Origin: an uncultured Paracoccaceae bacterium
GTDB lineage: Bacteria; Pseudomonadota; Alphaproteobacteria; Rhodobacterales; Rhodobacteraceae
Length of the DNA: 38,343 nucleotides
Direction of reading: 5' to 3'
NCBI GenBank assembly: GCA_947495795.1
Contig: CANMAI010000019.1
Location: 1 to 38,343, forward strand
In this document: positions 18,451-26,614 of the stretch, one piece after another
How positions within the stretch are numbered: the first letter of the stretch is position 1
How the letters are laid out: every line of letters starts with the position of its first letter
Position numbers and translations under genes: made by a program
The notes under the pieces: generated by a model
What the model was told of the DNA's origin: nothing
The model's database searches: none
Seen by the model: only the letters and a program-made list of their open reading frames with translations

Positions 18451-19899
18451 CTAATTTCCGTATGCAACCGATGGCAGCCACGTGACAAGCCAAGGTAAGT
18501 TGAACACAATAATCAAGCCGAGGAGCTGCAGCATCACGAAGGGAATGATGCCACGGTAGATATCGGCAAGGCTGACCGATGGCGGACATACTCCTTTAAG
18601 GTAGAACAGCGCAAATCCGACCGGTGGGGTGAGGAATGAGGTTTGCAACGTAACTGCCACAAGGATAGCGAACCAAACAACCGAGGGATCTCGCACCACG
18701 TTGAAGCCATCTATATCCAGCCCAAGCCCGATCACGATCGGCAGCATCAGCGGCATGATGATCAGCGTGATCTCGATCCAATCCAACAGAAATCCGAGAA
18801 GGAAGATGATGAACAGGATGAAGAGGATCACCATGTTCGGATCATCAAACGAGTTGCCCACCATATGCTCCACGATCTCATCCCCCCCGTAGCGGCGCAG
18901 GATGAAGGCGAAGAAGTTGGCCGCAAGAAAGATACCCACGATATAGCCGGATGTGTTCATAGTGGAGCGAGACACTTCTTTGAGGACTTTGAAGCTTAGC
19001 TTACCATTCACGAAAGCTAGAATCGTAGCGCCCAGCGCTCCCAAGCCAGAAGCCTCAGTCGGTGTGGCAAAGCCAAAGAAAATAGAGCCGAGCACGAGAA
19101 GGATCAGCAACATTGGCGGGATCACCGAAAGTGCCACTTCCTTCACAGCCACCCAGCCCACTTCGGGCCGGTTCTCGGGCACGGGCATCGCGTTCGGGCG
19201 GATCAGGCCGTAGAAGATTATGAAGACGATGTAGAGCACACCGAGCAACAGCCCCGGGAAGAGCGCGCCCATAAAAAGATCGCCCAAGCTGATCGCCAGC
19301 TGATCCGACATGATCACGAGCATGATAGAAGGCGGGATCAGGATGCCGAGCGTGCCCGCACTGGCAATTGTGCCTGTGGCGATGGATTTGTGGTAGTTCT
19401 GCCCTAGCATCTGCGGTATTGCCATCACGCCCAGCAATGTGACCGAGGCACCTATCACACCGGTAGACGCCGCAAGGATTATCCCGATCAGCAGAACCGT
19501 CAACGCCAGGCCACCCCGCAGCGCACCAAAAAGCGTCTGCATGGAGCGCATCATCCTCTGAGCCACTCCAGATTGATCCAGCATCAACCCCATGAAGATG
19601 AACATCGGCAACGCCACAAGAACAGGGTTCTTGACGATGGAACCAAAAAGCCTGCCGCCCAATGCTCCAAAACGCCTATAGTCGATGCCGGTCCTGTCCC
19701 ACTCGATTACGTCGCGGAAAAGCTGTCGGTTCGGATCAAGGAACAACTCTGCGATGATTGAGAAAATAAGGGCCACACCCACAAGCGCGTAAGCCACAGG
19801 AACACCGCGAAACAGCAGCACGATGAAGAGGAGGAACATCGCCATTACGGCAAGTTCGTTCAGGGTCAAAAACTGACCGATCATACTCAGGATTTGCAT
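18451..19899 (-). CDS. TRAP transporter large membrane subunit (DctM family)
   Basis: The 482-residue protein is the ion-coupled transport subunit of a TRAP system. It has 12 or so hydrophobic segments and the family motifs GILIPPSIMLVIMSDQ and FFGFATPTEASGLGALGA, plus a C-terminal FLTPPVGFALFYLKG. It is somewhat longer than standard DctM (about 425), as in the TakP-type and mannitol/chloroaromatic type subgroups; the extra residues lie in an N-terminal loop around residues 45-85 (ELFLDPNRQLFRDVIEWDRT). It starts 3 bases after the small-subunit stop, which suggests coupling. The three TRAP genes run P-Q-M in this operon. Confidence 0.95.
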   Translation of the reverse strand: MQILSMIGQFLTLNELAVMAMFLLFIVLLFRGVPVAYALVGVALIFSIIAELFLDPNRQLFRDVIEWDRTGIDYRRFGALGGRLFGSIVKNPVLVALPMFIFMGLMLDQSGVAQRMMRSMQTLFGALRGGLALTVLLIGIILAASTGVIGASVTLLGVMAIPQMLGQNYHKSIATGTIASAGTLGILIPPSIMLVIMSDQLAISLGDLFMGALFPGLLLGVLYIVFIIFYGLIRPNAMPVPENRPEVGWVAVKEVALSVIPPMLLILLVLGSIFFGFATPTEASGLGALGATILAFVNGKLSFKVLKEVSRSTMNTSGYIVGIFLAANFFAFILRRYGGDEIVEHMVGNSFDDPNMVILFILFIIFLLGFLLDWIEITLIIMPLMLPIVIGLGLDIDGFNVVRDPSVVWFAILVAVTLQTSFLTPPVGFALFYLKGVCPPSVSLADIYRGIIPFVMLQLLGLIIVFNLPWLVTWLPSVAYGN

Positions 19900-19902
19900 G
19901 GA

Positions 19903-20742
19903 TCAGGCGCCCCTTTGGGATTTGCGGCCAAACGCCCAGGCGGCGCCGATCAGAATTGCAGTAGCCACGATCGTCATCACGACAGTTATCGATATCTCGA
20001 TATTCAGGAAAGTGACTTCCGTCGCCTTTCCGGCCTCATCCGCCGTCATAAAATAACCGAAAATGGGCTCTCGCGTGATCCGGTTCGGATTCAAGTCGGG
20101 CCCAGACGTAAAGCGTACCCACCAATATAGGATGTAGAAAATAACAAGGTTTACCATGAACAGAACGGACGGGAACGCATACAGAAGCTGCTTCCAAAGC
20201 ACCGGCTCGGTCAGTTTCGCGAGGTTGCGGCGATAGGCGGACCAGATGGCAATCGCGATGATCACGAAGGAGATATTCACCAGAACCTTGAGGATATAGA
20301 GCCCGTGCAGACCGTTAGGGCTGTCAGACCCCTCAAGCGCCTTCACAGATGAGACAGCGTAGTGGAACGTCAAATCCCATGCGAGAATGATGAAGGGCAG
20401 GAAAAGCCATGCCAACGCGAAAATCTCGATCCGGGCCTTCTTCTGGGCGCTGAAGTTTGCGTGGAAGATATCCACCCGCACATGGCTGTTTGTCGTTACC
20501 GCATAGCCAACACCGATCAGCACCGCGATCCCGTAGAGCCACCATTGGAGGTCATCCAGCCATGCCTGATTGTGCCCCGCAGAGCGCAGAAAAACCTGCG
20601 CAACGATCGCGAGCATCAGGATCGGGTATATCCAGGACAGAAGGTTGGACACACCAACAACAAATCTGTCTCCGGTGTTATGCTCCGCGCGGCCTCGCTT
20701 TCCAGGATCGGAGATTGAGACAATCTCTTCAGGACTTTGCAT
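19903..20742 (-). CDS. TRAP transporter small membrane subunit (DctQ family)
   Basis: The 279-residue protein has four main hydrophobic segments, including NLLSWIYPILMLAIVAQVFLR, WLYGIAVLIGVGYAVTTNSHVRVDI and a C-terminal pair. The segment HVRVDIFHANFSAQKKARIEI is the conserved loop of DctQ subunits. It is longer than usual (about 160-200) because of an additional region between residues about 120 and 225 and an extra C-terminal membrane span, a feature of larger TRAP small subunits associated with TakP-like systems. GAGGA precedes the ATG at 20742. It partners the large subunit encoded directly downstream. Confidence 0.9.
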   Translation of the reverse strand: MQSPEEIVSISDPGKRGRAEHNTGDRFVVGVSNLLSWIYPILMLAIVAQVFLRSAGHNQAWLDDLQWWLYGIAVLIGVGYAVTTNSHVRVDIFHANFSAQKKARIEIFALAWLFLPFIILAWDLTFHYAVSSVKALEGSDSPNGLHGLYILKVLVNISFVIIAIAIWSAYRRNLAKLTEPVLWKQLLYAFPSVLFMVNLVIFYILYWWVRFTSGPDLNPNRITREPIFGYFMTADEAGKATEVTFLNIEISITVVMTIVATAILIGAAWAFGRKSQRGA

Positions 20743-20771
20743 ATTTTCCTCGCCAGACGTGCTGCTTTAAA

Positions 20772-20796
20772 AAGGGGCGAGTACGCTCCGCCCCTT
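20772..20796 (-). terminator. Stem-loop with T-run between TRAP binding protein and membrane subunits
   Basis: In the direction of transcription the sequence forms a GC-rich stem (arms AAGGGGCG at 20772-20779 and CGCCCCTT at 20789-20796) whose end runs into a T5 stretch followed by AAAG. It lies about 27 bases after the binding-protein stop and resembles a leaky intrinsic terminator that would favour the periplasmic subunit over the membrane subunits. Confidence 0.6.
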
Positions 20797-20822
20797 CTGA
20801 TCTCAGACTTCAGGCAAATGCC

Positions 20823-21869
20823 TCAGCGCGGACGCTGCAGATAGATGTTGTTGGACCAGATTTTGTAGCCGTCGCGATATTCCTGGAGATCGGCCCAGAC
20901 CTTGGCAAACATCTCGTCCTCAGCAGCAAGCTCGGCCGCCACCTCATTCCATGTGTTCTCGAACGTCTCAAGGATCTCGGGAGACCACTGCTTGATCTGA
21001 ACACCATTTTTCTCGGAGTTCTCGACCATAGCGGCGTAGTTCGTCGCTTCGCCTTCTGCATAGTTATCCGTTATGTTGGCCATGCAGGCCACCTCGATCT
21101 GGCGTTGGGCGCGCTCGTCGAGGCCGTCCCAAACGTCCTTGTTCACCAAAAGCTCGAACATTGTGGCGGGCTGGTGCCAGCCTGGGAAGTAGTTGTACTT
21201 CGCGATATTGTAAAAGCCGAGCCGTGCGTCGATGCGAGGCATTGAGAACTCGGTCGCGTCAATCGCGCCACGCTCCAGCGCCGGGAAGATATCCCCACCC
21301 GCAAGAAGCGAGGTGGACACACCGAGACGCTGCATTACTTCCGCACCAAGGCCGAAGAAGCGCATGTTCAGGCCTTCAAGATCAGAGATAGAGTTAATTT
21401 CGTTCTTGAACCAGCCGGAAGTTTCCGGCGCGATGATTCCGCAAGGCGTGACGTGGACGTTGTACCCGTTCGCGTCATACATCTCCTGAAAGAGCGTTTT
21501 GCCGTCGTCATAGAGCATCCAGCCGAGGAACTCGCCTGCCTCGGGGCCGAACGGAACAGCAGCAAAGAGCGATGCAGCCGTGATCTTGCCCTGCCAGTAA
21601 CCAGATGTGGTGTAGGCCGCATCGACGGAGCCATTGGAAACAGCATCCAGCGCTTCCAATGTCGGCACCAGCTCGCCCGGATCAAAATGCTCGAATTCAA
21701 CGGATTCAGAGATACCGTTTATTTTTTCCACAAAGTTCACGGCGGCCGTACCGAGAATCGGCAGGTTTTTCCCGAATGCGGAGGTCATTTCCAGCTGTTC
21801 CTGCGCGCTTGCAGTACTCGCAACACCCGCCACCAGCGCCGTGCTGAGCAGCAATTTAAACTTGTTCAT
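20823..21869 (-). CDS. TRAP transporter substrate-binding protein (DctP class, TakP-like)
   Basis: The 348-residue precursor carries a Sec signal peptide (MNKFKLLLSTALVAGVASTASAQ) and a DctP-fold. Family features are VDAAYTTSGYWQGKI, AVPFGPEAGEFLGWM, LEGLNMRFFGLGAEVMQRLG, GGDIFPALERGAIDATEF and FYNIAKYNYFPGWHQPATM. The last block and the C-terminal DLQEYRDGYKIWS resemble TakP of Rhodobacter, which binds 2-oxo acids such as pyruvate as a metal complex; this suggests but does not prove a keto-acid ligand. GGGAGC precedes the ATG at 21869. It is the first gene of the TRAP operon and faces a regulatory region with a GntR-like palindrome. Confidence 0.92.
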   Translation of the reverse strand: MNKFKLLLSTALVAGVASTASAQEQLEMTSAFGKNLPILGTAAVNFVEKINGISESVEFEHFDPGELVPTLEALDAVSNGSVDAAYTTSGYWQGKITAASLFAAVPFGPEAGEFLGWMLYDDGKTLFQEMYDANGYNVHVTPCGIIAPETSGWFKNEINSISDLEGLNMRFFGLGAEVMQRLGVSTSLLAGGDIFPALERGAIDATEFSMPRIDARLGFYNIAKYNYFPGWHQPATMFELLVNKDVWDGLDERAQRQIEVACMANITDNYAEGEATNYAAMVENSEKNGVQIKQWSPEILETFENTWNEVAAELAAEDEMFAKVWADLQEYRDGYKIWSNNIYLQRPR

Positions 21870-21900
21870 TGGAAGCTCCCTAGTTCCCTGTTGTTGTTCT

Positions 21901-21914
21901 TAATGTATACATTA
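21901..21914. promoter_or_regulatory. Perfect 14-bp palindrome, GntR-type operator candidate
   Basis: TAATGTATACATTA is a perfect palindrome centred on GTATAC, 32-45 bases upstream of the TRAP binding-protein start. GntR/FCD-family repressors often bind palindromes with a GT(N)AC core, and genes for TRAP transporters are frequent targets. Overlap with the promoter is plausible from the position. No regulator gene is in the window. Confidence 0.55.
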
Positions 21915-22002
21915 TGCAGGGCATCCCGAAATCGGTCAACGACCATCGGATTGCACGACATCATCCTTGCGGCGGAGATACCTATCGCACGAAAGACCAA
22001 CC

Positions 22003-22016
22003 TTGATCTACATCAA
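22003..22016. promoter_or_regulatory. Perfect FNR/FnrL-type box
   Basis: TTGATCTACATCAA fits the FNR/FnrL/Dnr consensus TTGAT-N4-ATCAA without mismatch. It lies 243 bases upstream of the polyamine-type ATPase gene and 133 bases upstream of the TRAP binding-protein gene, in their shared control region. It suggests oxygen- or nitric-oxide-responsive control of one or both operons. Confidence 0.6.
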
Positions 22017-22259
22017 ATTGGTACTTTTTTCTGACCAATTTCAAGCATCTCTACCCACAACTTGGTATAGCCCGAGCCAAAACTGGCAATTCCCAAGCAT
22101 CGGAATGCGAAAATGTATTTCGCAAACCGAATCCCAAAGCGCTTTAAAGAAACGCCGTTCAATGCTCGTGAATCGTCGCTGTCCGCTTTACAGTGCAACG
22201 GGAAGCTGTTTACTTTGGCGCCAAGGCCGATCAACGGTCACCGCAACAGGGATGTATAG

Positions 22260-23351
22260 ATGGCAGCTTCCGCAGAGGATGCATTTGTCGCGTTTGATGG
22301 CGTGCAAAAAAGTTACGATGGCGAGACACTTGTCGTCAAAGATCTGAACCTCTTCATAGATAAGGGCGAGTTTGTCACAATGCTCGGGCCTTCAGGTTCA
22401 GGCAAAACAACCTGCCTCATGATGCTTGCGGGGTTCGAGACAGCGACAAACGGCGATATTCGCCTTAATGGCAAACCCATCAACAACATCCCGCCCCACA
22501 AGCGTGGTATCGGGATGGTCTTTCAGAACTACGCGCTCTTCCCTCATATGACCGTGGGTGAAAACCTCGCCTTCCCGCTCGAAGTTCGCAAAATGAGCAA
22601 GGCGGATCGCGACGCCAAGGTAATGCGCGCCCTCGACATGGTGCAGATGGGAGAGTTTTCTGGCAGGCGCCCGGCGCAACTTTCCGGCGGCCAGCAACAG
22701 CGCATCGCCCTCGCCCGGGCTCTGGTGTTTGAGCCGGAGCTTGTGCTGATGGACGAACCTCTCGGCGCGCTGGATAAACAGCTCCGCGAGCATATGCAAT
22801 TCGAGATCAAGCACATCCACGAGCGCCTGGGCGTCACGGTGGTCTATGTGACCCATGATCAATCCGAGGCGCTCACAATGTCAGACCGAGTGGCTGTATT
22901 CGACGACGGCCGCATCCAGCAGCTTGCACCACCGGAAGACCTCTATGAGCGGCCGGAGAACAGTTTCGTGGCCCAGTTCATCGGCGAGAACAACAAACTT
23001 ACAGGAAAAATCACAGCGAAAGAGGGTGAGACGGTTAAAGTTCAGTTCGCAAACGGGCATACAGGCGAAGCGCTCGCCGTCAATTGCGGCGGCACGGGCG
23101 AGGACACCCTTCTCTCGATCCGGCCTGAGCGCATCCAGATCGATGCGGAACCTGATGCCAACAGCGTTGATGCCCAAGTGCTCGAGCTGATCTATCTCGG
23201 CGATCACATTCGTTGCCGCATGAACGTTCACGGCAACGAGGATTTCATAGTCAAGGTTCCCAACGCAGCAGGGCACAAGCACCTTGTGGTGGGCGAGACA
23301 ACACGCCTCACATGGGCAAAAGAGGACTGCCGTGCGCTTGATGCAGCGTGA
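22260..23351 (+). CDS. Polyamine-type ABC transporter ATP-binding protein (PotA family)
   Basis: The 363-residue ATPase has Walker A GPSGSGKTT (residues 43-51), a conserved Q-loop MVFQNYALFPHMTV, signature LSGGQQQRIALARALVF, Walker B LVLMDEPLGALDKQLRE and switch His VTHDQSEALTMSDR. The C-terminal half from about residue 240 is a TOBE-type regulatory domain with the usual SIRPERIQI. These features place it with PotA/FbpC-like importers for polyamines and related cations. The ATG at 22260 has CAGGGAT upstream. It leads a five-gene operon with a binding protein and two permeases. Confidence 0.93.
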   Translation: MAASAEDAFVAFDGVQKSYDGETLVVKDLNLFIDKGEFVTMLGPSGSGKTTCLMMLAGFETATNGDIRLNGKPINNIPPHKRGIGMVFQNYALFPHMTVGENLAFPLEVRKMSKADRDAKVMRALDMVQMGEFSGRRPAQLSGGQQQRIALARALVFEPELVLMDEPLGALDKQLREHMQFEIKHIHERLGVTVVYVTHDQSEALTMSDRVAVFDDGRIQQLAPPEDLYERPENSFVAQFIGENNKLTGKITAKEGETVKVQFANGHTGEALAVNCGGTGEDTLLSIRPERIQIDAEPDANSVDAQVLELIYLGDHIRCRMNVHGNEDFIVKVPNAAGHKHLVVGETTRLTWAKEDCRALDAA

Positions 23352-23433
23352 GACTTTCAGGGATGGCGATGTGCATGCGTCCGGCACATCGCGCAAGAAT
23401 ATCAACGGACCACTCAACAACGGGAGAGTTTGA

Positions 23434-24546
23434 ATGAAACTCAAGTATCTACTAACAGGCGCGGCAAGCGCACTGGCTCTGGCGACTGCTGCCGGTGCCG
23501 ATGGCCACATGGCCAGCGAGATGACGATCGTCTCATGGGGCGGTGCCTATTCTGCATCTCAGCAGAATGCCTACCATGCACCCTATATGGAACAGTCGGG
23601 CATTAGTATCATCAACGATGAAAGCTCTCCCGAAGCGGTCGCCAAGCTGCGCGCAATGAACGAAGCGGGCAACATCACTTGGGATCTGGTGGATGTGGAA
23701 GCCGCCGATGCGATCCGCCTCTGTGATGAAGGCCTCGCCCTTGAGATCGACCATGACGACGTTCTCGCAGCGGCCCCCGATGGCACATCCGCATCCGATG
23801 ATTTCGGTGACACAATCGCCTCCGATTGCTTCATCCCGCAGATCGTCTTCTCCACAACCTTCGGCTATCGCACGGATATGGTGCCCGATGGTGTAGAGCC
23901 TCCCTCCAGCGCCTGCGATGTCTTTGATCTCGAAACATACCCCGGCAAGCGCGCGCTGAATAAGCGCCCCATTGCCAACATGGAATGGGCGCTGCTTTGC
24001 GACGGCGTTGCCTATGAGGACGTCTATAACGTGCTGGAGACAGATGAGGGTCAGGCCCGCGCCTTCGCCAAGCTCGATACGATCAAGGATCAGACGATAT
24101 GGTGGTCTGCCGGTGCGGAAACACCGCAGCTTCTGGCGGATGGCGAGATCTTCATGGGCTCCACCTTCAACGGCCGTCTCTTCAGCCTGATTGCTGAACA
24201 GAACCAGCCTGTCGGCATGGCATGGGACTGGCAGATGTTCGATCTGGACGGATGGGTCGTGCCCGCCGGTCTCCCGGCAGAGCGCGAAGCCCGTGTGATG
24301 GATTACCTGAAGTTTGCGACTGACACACAGCGCCTCGCGAATCAAGCCAAATACATAAGCTACGGCCCGGCCCGCGCCTCTTCTGCGCCGCTTGTCGGCC
24401 AGCACGCCGAGCTTGGCATCGACATGGCGCCCCATATGCCAACCGATCCCAACAACGCGGAAAACACCTTCGTGAATAATTACGCATGGTGGGCAGATTA
24501 CCGCGACGATCTGGATGCCAAGTTCCAGGCATGGCTGATCCAGTAA
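23434..24546 (+). CDS. Polyamine-type ABC transporter substrate-binding protein (PotD-like)
   Basis: The 370-residue precursor has a Sec signal peptide (MKLKYLLTGAASALALATAAGA) followed by EMTIVSWGGAYSASQQNAY, the usual opening of PotD-like and SBP family 1/8 proteins in which WGG begins the mature lobe. Further family features are KLRAMNEAGNITWDLVDVE and DGEIFMGSTFNGRLFSLI. It should bind a polyamine or similar cationic metabolite in the periplasm for the adjacent permeases. GGGAG lies ahead of the ATG at 23434. It is 82 bases after the ATPase gene and is followed by an unusual set of overlapping stem-loops. Confidence 0.9.
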   Translation: MKLKYLLTGAASALALATAAGADGHMASEMTIVSWGGAYSASQQNAYHAPYMEQSGISIINDESSPEAVAKLRAMNEAGNITWDLVDVEAADAIRLCDEGLALEIDHDDVLAAAPDGTSASDDFGDTIASDCFIPQIVFSTTFGYRTDMVPDGVEPPSSACDVFDLETYPGKRALNKRPIANMEWALLCDGVAYEDVYNVLETDEGQARAFAKLDTIKDQTIWWSAGAETPQLLADGEIFMGSTFNGRLFSLIAEQNQPVGMAWDWQMFDLDGWVVPAGLPAEREARVMDYLKFATDTQRLANQAKYISYGPARASSAPLVGQHAELGIDMAPHMPTDPNNAENTFVNNYAWWADYRDDLDAKFQAWLIQ

Positions 24547-24557
24547 TTTGTCGGTGC

Positions 24558-24614
24558 GGTGGGCGAAGTCGCCCACCCTACCGCAGCCTGTAGGGTGGGC
24601 AATCCTTGCCCACC
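24558..24614 (+). repeat. Overlapping GGTGGGC stem-loops between binding-protein and DUF1330 genes
   Basis: Four segments, GGTGGGCGA (24558-24566), TCGCCCACCCTAC (24569-24581), GTAGGGTGGGCAA (24590-24602) and TTGCCCACC (24606-24614), can pair as 1:2 plus 3:4, or as 2:3 with an 11-bp perfect stem. The unit resembles dispersed GTAGGGTGGGC repeats found in many bacterial genomes. In this position it could reduce transcription into the permease genes or protect the binding-protein mRNA. Confidence 0.6.
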
Positions 24615-24644
24615 ATTCCACCCAGATTCCTCCGGAGCGTAAAG

Positions 24645-24932
24645 ATGCCCAAAGGCTACATCATCGGCCATATCACTGTTAGCGACCCTGAGGCATACAA
24701 CGAATATATAGAGAAGGACACGCCGCTTCTCGAAGCCTTCGGTGCAAAGTTCATTGTGCGTGGCGGCCAATCCGAGACGCCAGAAGGCGAAACTCAGAAC
24801 CGCCATGTCGTGATCCAATTTCCAAGCTACGAGGCTGCAAAGGCCGCCTATAACGATCCGGCGTACCAGAGGGTCGCAGAGATCCGCCGCCGGACGGCAA
24901 CCAGTACAATCATTCTGGTGGAGGGCGCTTAG
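24645..24932 (+). CDS. DUF1330 family small protein
   Basis: The 95-residue protein (MPKGYIIGHITVSDPEAYNEY) shows the DUF1330 pattern: an N-terminal strand with GYxIGHI, GAKFIVRGGQSETPEG in the middle, HVVIQFPSYEAAKAAYNDPAYQ and a C-terminal RRTATSTIILVEG. The fold is a ferredoxin-like alpha/beta dimer of the ABM/EthD type. Function is unknown. I chose the ATG at 24645 over a frame opening at 24606. Its stop codon directly abuts the ATG of the permease gene, so it is inside the transporter operon and may act on the imported substrate. Confidence 0.88.
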   Translation: MPKGYIIGHITVSDPEAYNEYIEKDTPLLEAFGAKFIVRGGQSETPEGETQNRHVVIQFPSYEAAKAAYNDPAYQRVAEIRRRTATSTIILVEGA

Positions 24933-26609
24933 ATGGCGGACACTACGGCAGGCACTTTCACTCCGGCCGCCCCATCTGTTTCCGGCCCGATGGTCGATAG
25001 CGACGGCACCCCCCTCAAGAAGTCCCTCGCCCGCGCACTCCGCCGCCAGAAGATCCGGGCACTCCTGCTTATTGCCCCCCTCCTCTTCTTCGTTTTGATC
25101 TCATTCATCTTCCCGATCGGAGATATGCTCTTCCGCTCGGTCAAGAATGAGATTGTCCAGAACACCCTGCCCCGCACTGTGGAAGTACTTCGCGATTATG
25201 ATGGCGAAGGTGCGCCAAGCGAATTCGTTTATGCCGCCTTCACCCGCGATATGATGGTGGCTTCCGAGAAGAAGCTCCATACGCGCCTTGGCAGCCGCCT
25301 CAACTATGAGGTTTCCGGCATCTCGTCACTTTTCCGCAAAACAGGGCGCGGGGTTGATGATATCGGTGAAGAAATCACGGATGCCTTTGTCGCGCTAGAT
25401 CCGGCATGGGAAGAACCCGCGACCTTCGCCCGCCTGTTGGGCACGGCGGAATGGATCGACGCGTCTGCTGCATGGGCGGAAGAAAAGAACGAGGCAGGCC
25501 GAGGGTTCGAGAAACTCCCCCCGCGCTTTCAGCTCGCCCCTGGCATCTCCGAATTGCTGCCACGCACCGCAGATGCCTACAAGGCTTTCGCCGATACGAT
25601 CCGCAGCGAAGACGAAGACAGCGCGTTGATGGAAGACCCCTGGAATATCGTCTACATCTCTCTTCACGAAGATCTGAAGGCGGATCCGACCATCGCCGCG
25701 CGGGTTGAAAGTGCCGACACTGCGCTCTTCACAACGGCTGCCGCCGCCGACTTTCCGGCAATCAGCACACGGGACGCCTTTGTCGATATCGATGAGGATT
25801 GGGGTGATGCAGAGGTATGGCGTACCATACAGACCTTCTCCCCGGCTTATACGAACGGCTATTTTCTAGCCGCCGCCGACTTGAAGAAAACACCTGACGG
25901 TATCGTCGCCGTGGCCGATGATCAAGCAATCTACATCAAGCTCTTCATCCGCACGATGATCCTCTCGCTCACCATTACGGGCACCTGCATCTTGCTCGGC
26001 TATCCCATAGCTTGGCTTCTGGCGAACCTCCCCGTCCGGACAGCCAACCTTCTGATGATCCTCGTGCTCCTGCCCTTCTGGACATCCCTCCTCGTGCGCA
26101 CCTCCGCCTGGAAGGTCCTTCTTCAGCAGCAGGGTGTGATCAACGACACGCTCGTCTGGATCGGTCTCATCTCGGATACGGGCCGCCTCGTGATGATTAA
26201 CAATCAGACGGGCACCATCATAGCAATGACGCATATCCTCCTGCCCTTCATGATCCTGCCCCTCTACTCGGTGATGAAGACGGTCCCGCCCACCTACCTC
26301 CGCGCAGCTAAGTCACTTGGTGCCACGAACTGGACGGCCTTCTGGCGCGTCTACTTCCCGCAATCCGTGCCCGGTATCGGCGCGGGCTCAATCCTCGTGT
26401 TCATCCTCGCCATCGGCTACTACATCACGCCAGAGCTCGTGGGCGGCACGGATGGCACCTTCATCTCCAACCGGATCGCGTACCATATCAGCTCAAGCCT
26501 CAATTGGGGCTTGGCGGCCTCGCTCGGCACGGCACTTCTGGTAATCGTGCTGGCCCTCTACTGGGTTTACGACCGGCTCGTGGGCATCGACAATGTGAAA
26601 CTGGGGTAA
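24933..26609 (+). CDS. Polyamine-type ABC transporter permease with large periplasmic insert (PotB-like)
   Basis: The 558-residue protein is about twice the usual PotB length (about 280). It has a basic N-terminus, a first membrane span at about residues 42-64 (LLLIAPLLFFVLISFIFPIG), then a hydrophilic acidic region of about 260 residues (70-330), and then a normal permease core from about residue 335 with five hydrophobic segments. The EAA loop reads RAAKSLGATNWTAFWRVYFP. The insert lies between spans 1 and 2, which places it in the periplasm; I recognise no domain in it. It works with the PotC-like permease 5 bases downstream. Confidence 0.9.
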   Translation: MADTTAGTFTPAAPSVSGPMVDSDGTPLKKSLARALRRQKIRALLLIAPLLFFVLISFIFPIGDMLFRSVKNEIVQNTLPRTVEVLRDYDGEGAPSEFVYAAFTRDMMVASEKKLHTRLGSRLNYEVSGISSLFRKTGRGVDDIGEEITDAFVALDPAWEEPATFARLLGTAEWIDASAAWAEEKNEAGRGFEKLPPRFQLAPGISELLPRTADAYKAFADTIRSEDEDSALMEDPWNIVYISLHEDLKADPTIAARVESADTALFTTAAAADFPAISTRDAFVDIDEDWGDAEVWRTIQTFSPAYTNGYFLAAADLKKTPDGIVAVADDQAIYIKLFIRTMILSLTITGTCILLGYPIAWLLANLPVRTANLLMILVLLPFWTSLLVRTSAWKVLLQQQGVINDTLVWIGLISDTGRLVMINNQTGTIIAMTHILLPFMILPLYSVMKTVPPTYLRAAKSLGATNWTAFWRVYFPQSVPGIGAGSILVFILAIGYYITPELVGGTDGTFISNRIAYHISSSLNWGLAASLGTALLVIVLALYWVYDRLVGIDNVKLG

Positions 26610-26614
26610 GCTAA

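Larger units (their letters stand above)
21870..22259. other. 390-bp divergent regulatory region between TRAP and polyamine-type operons
   Basis: No gene is seen here. The region serves two divergent operons and holds two clean palindromes, a TAATGTATACATTA element near the TRAP side and a TTGATCTACATCAA element further in. The remaining sequence is lower in GC than the flanking genes, as expected for promoters. Confidence 0.6.
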
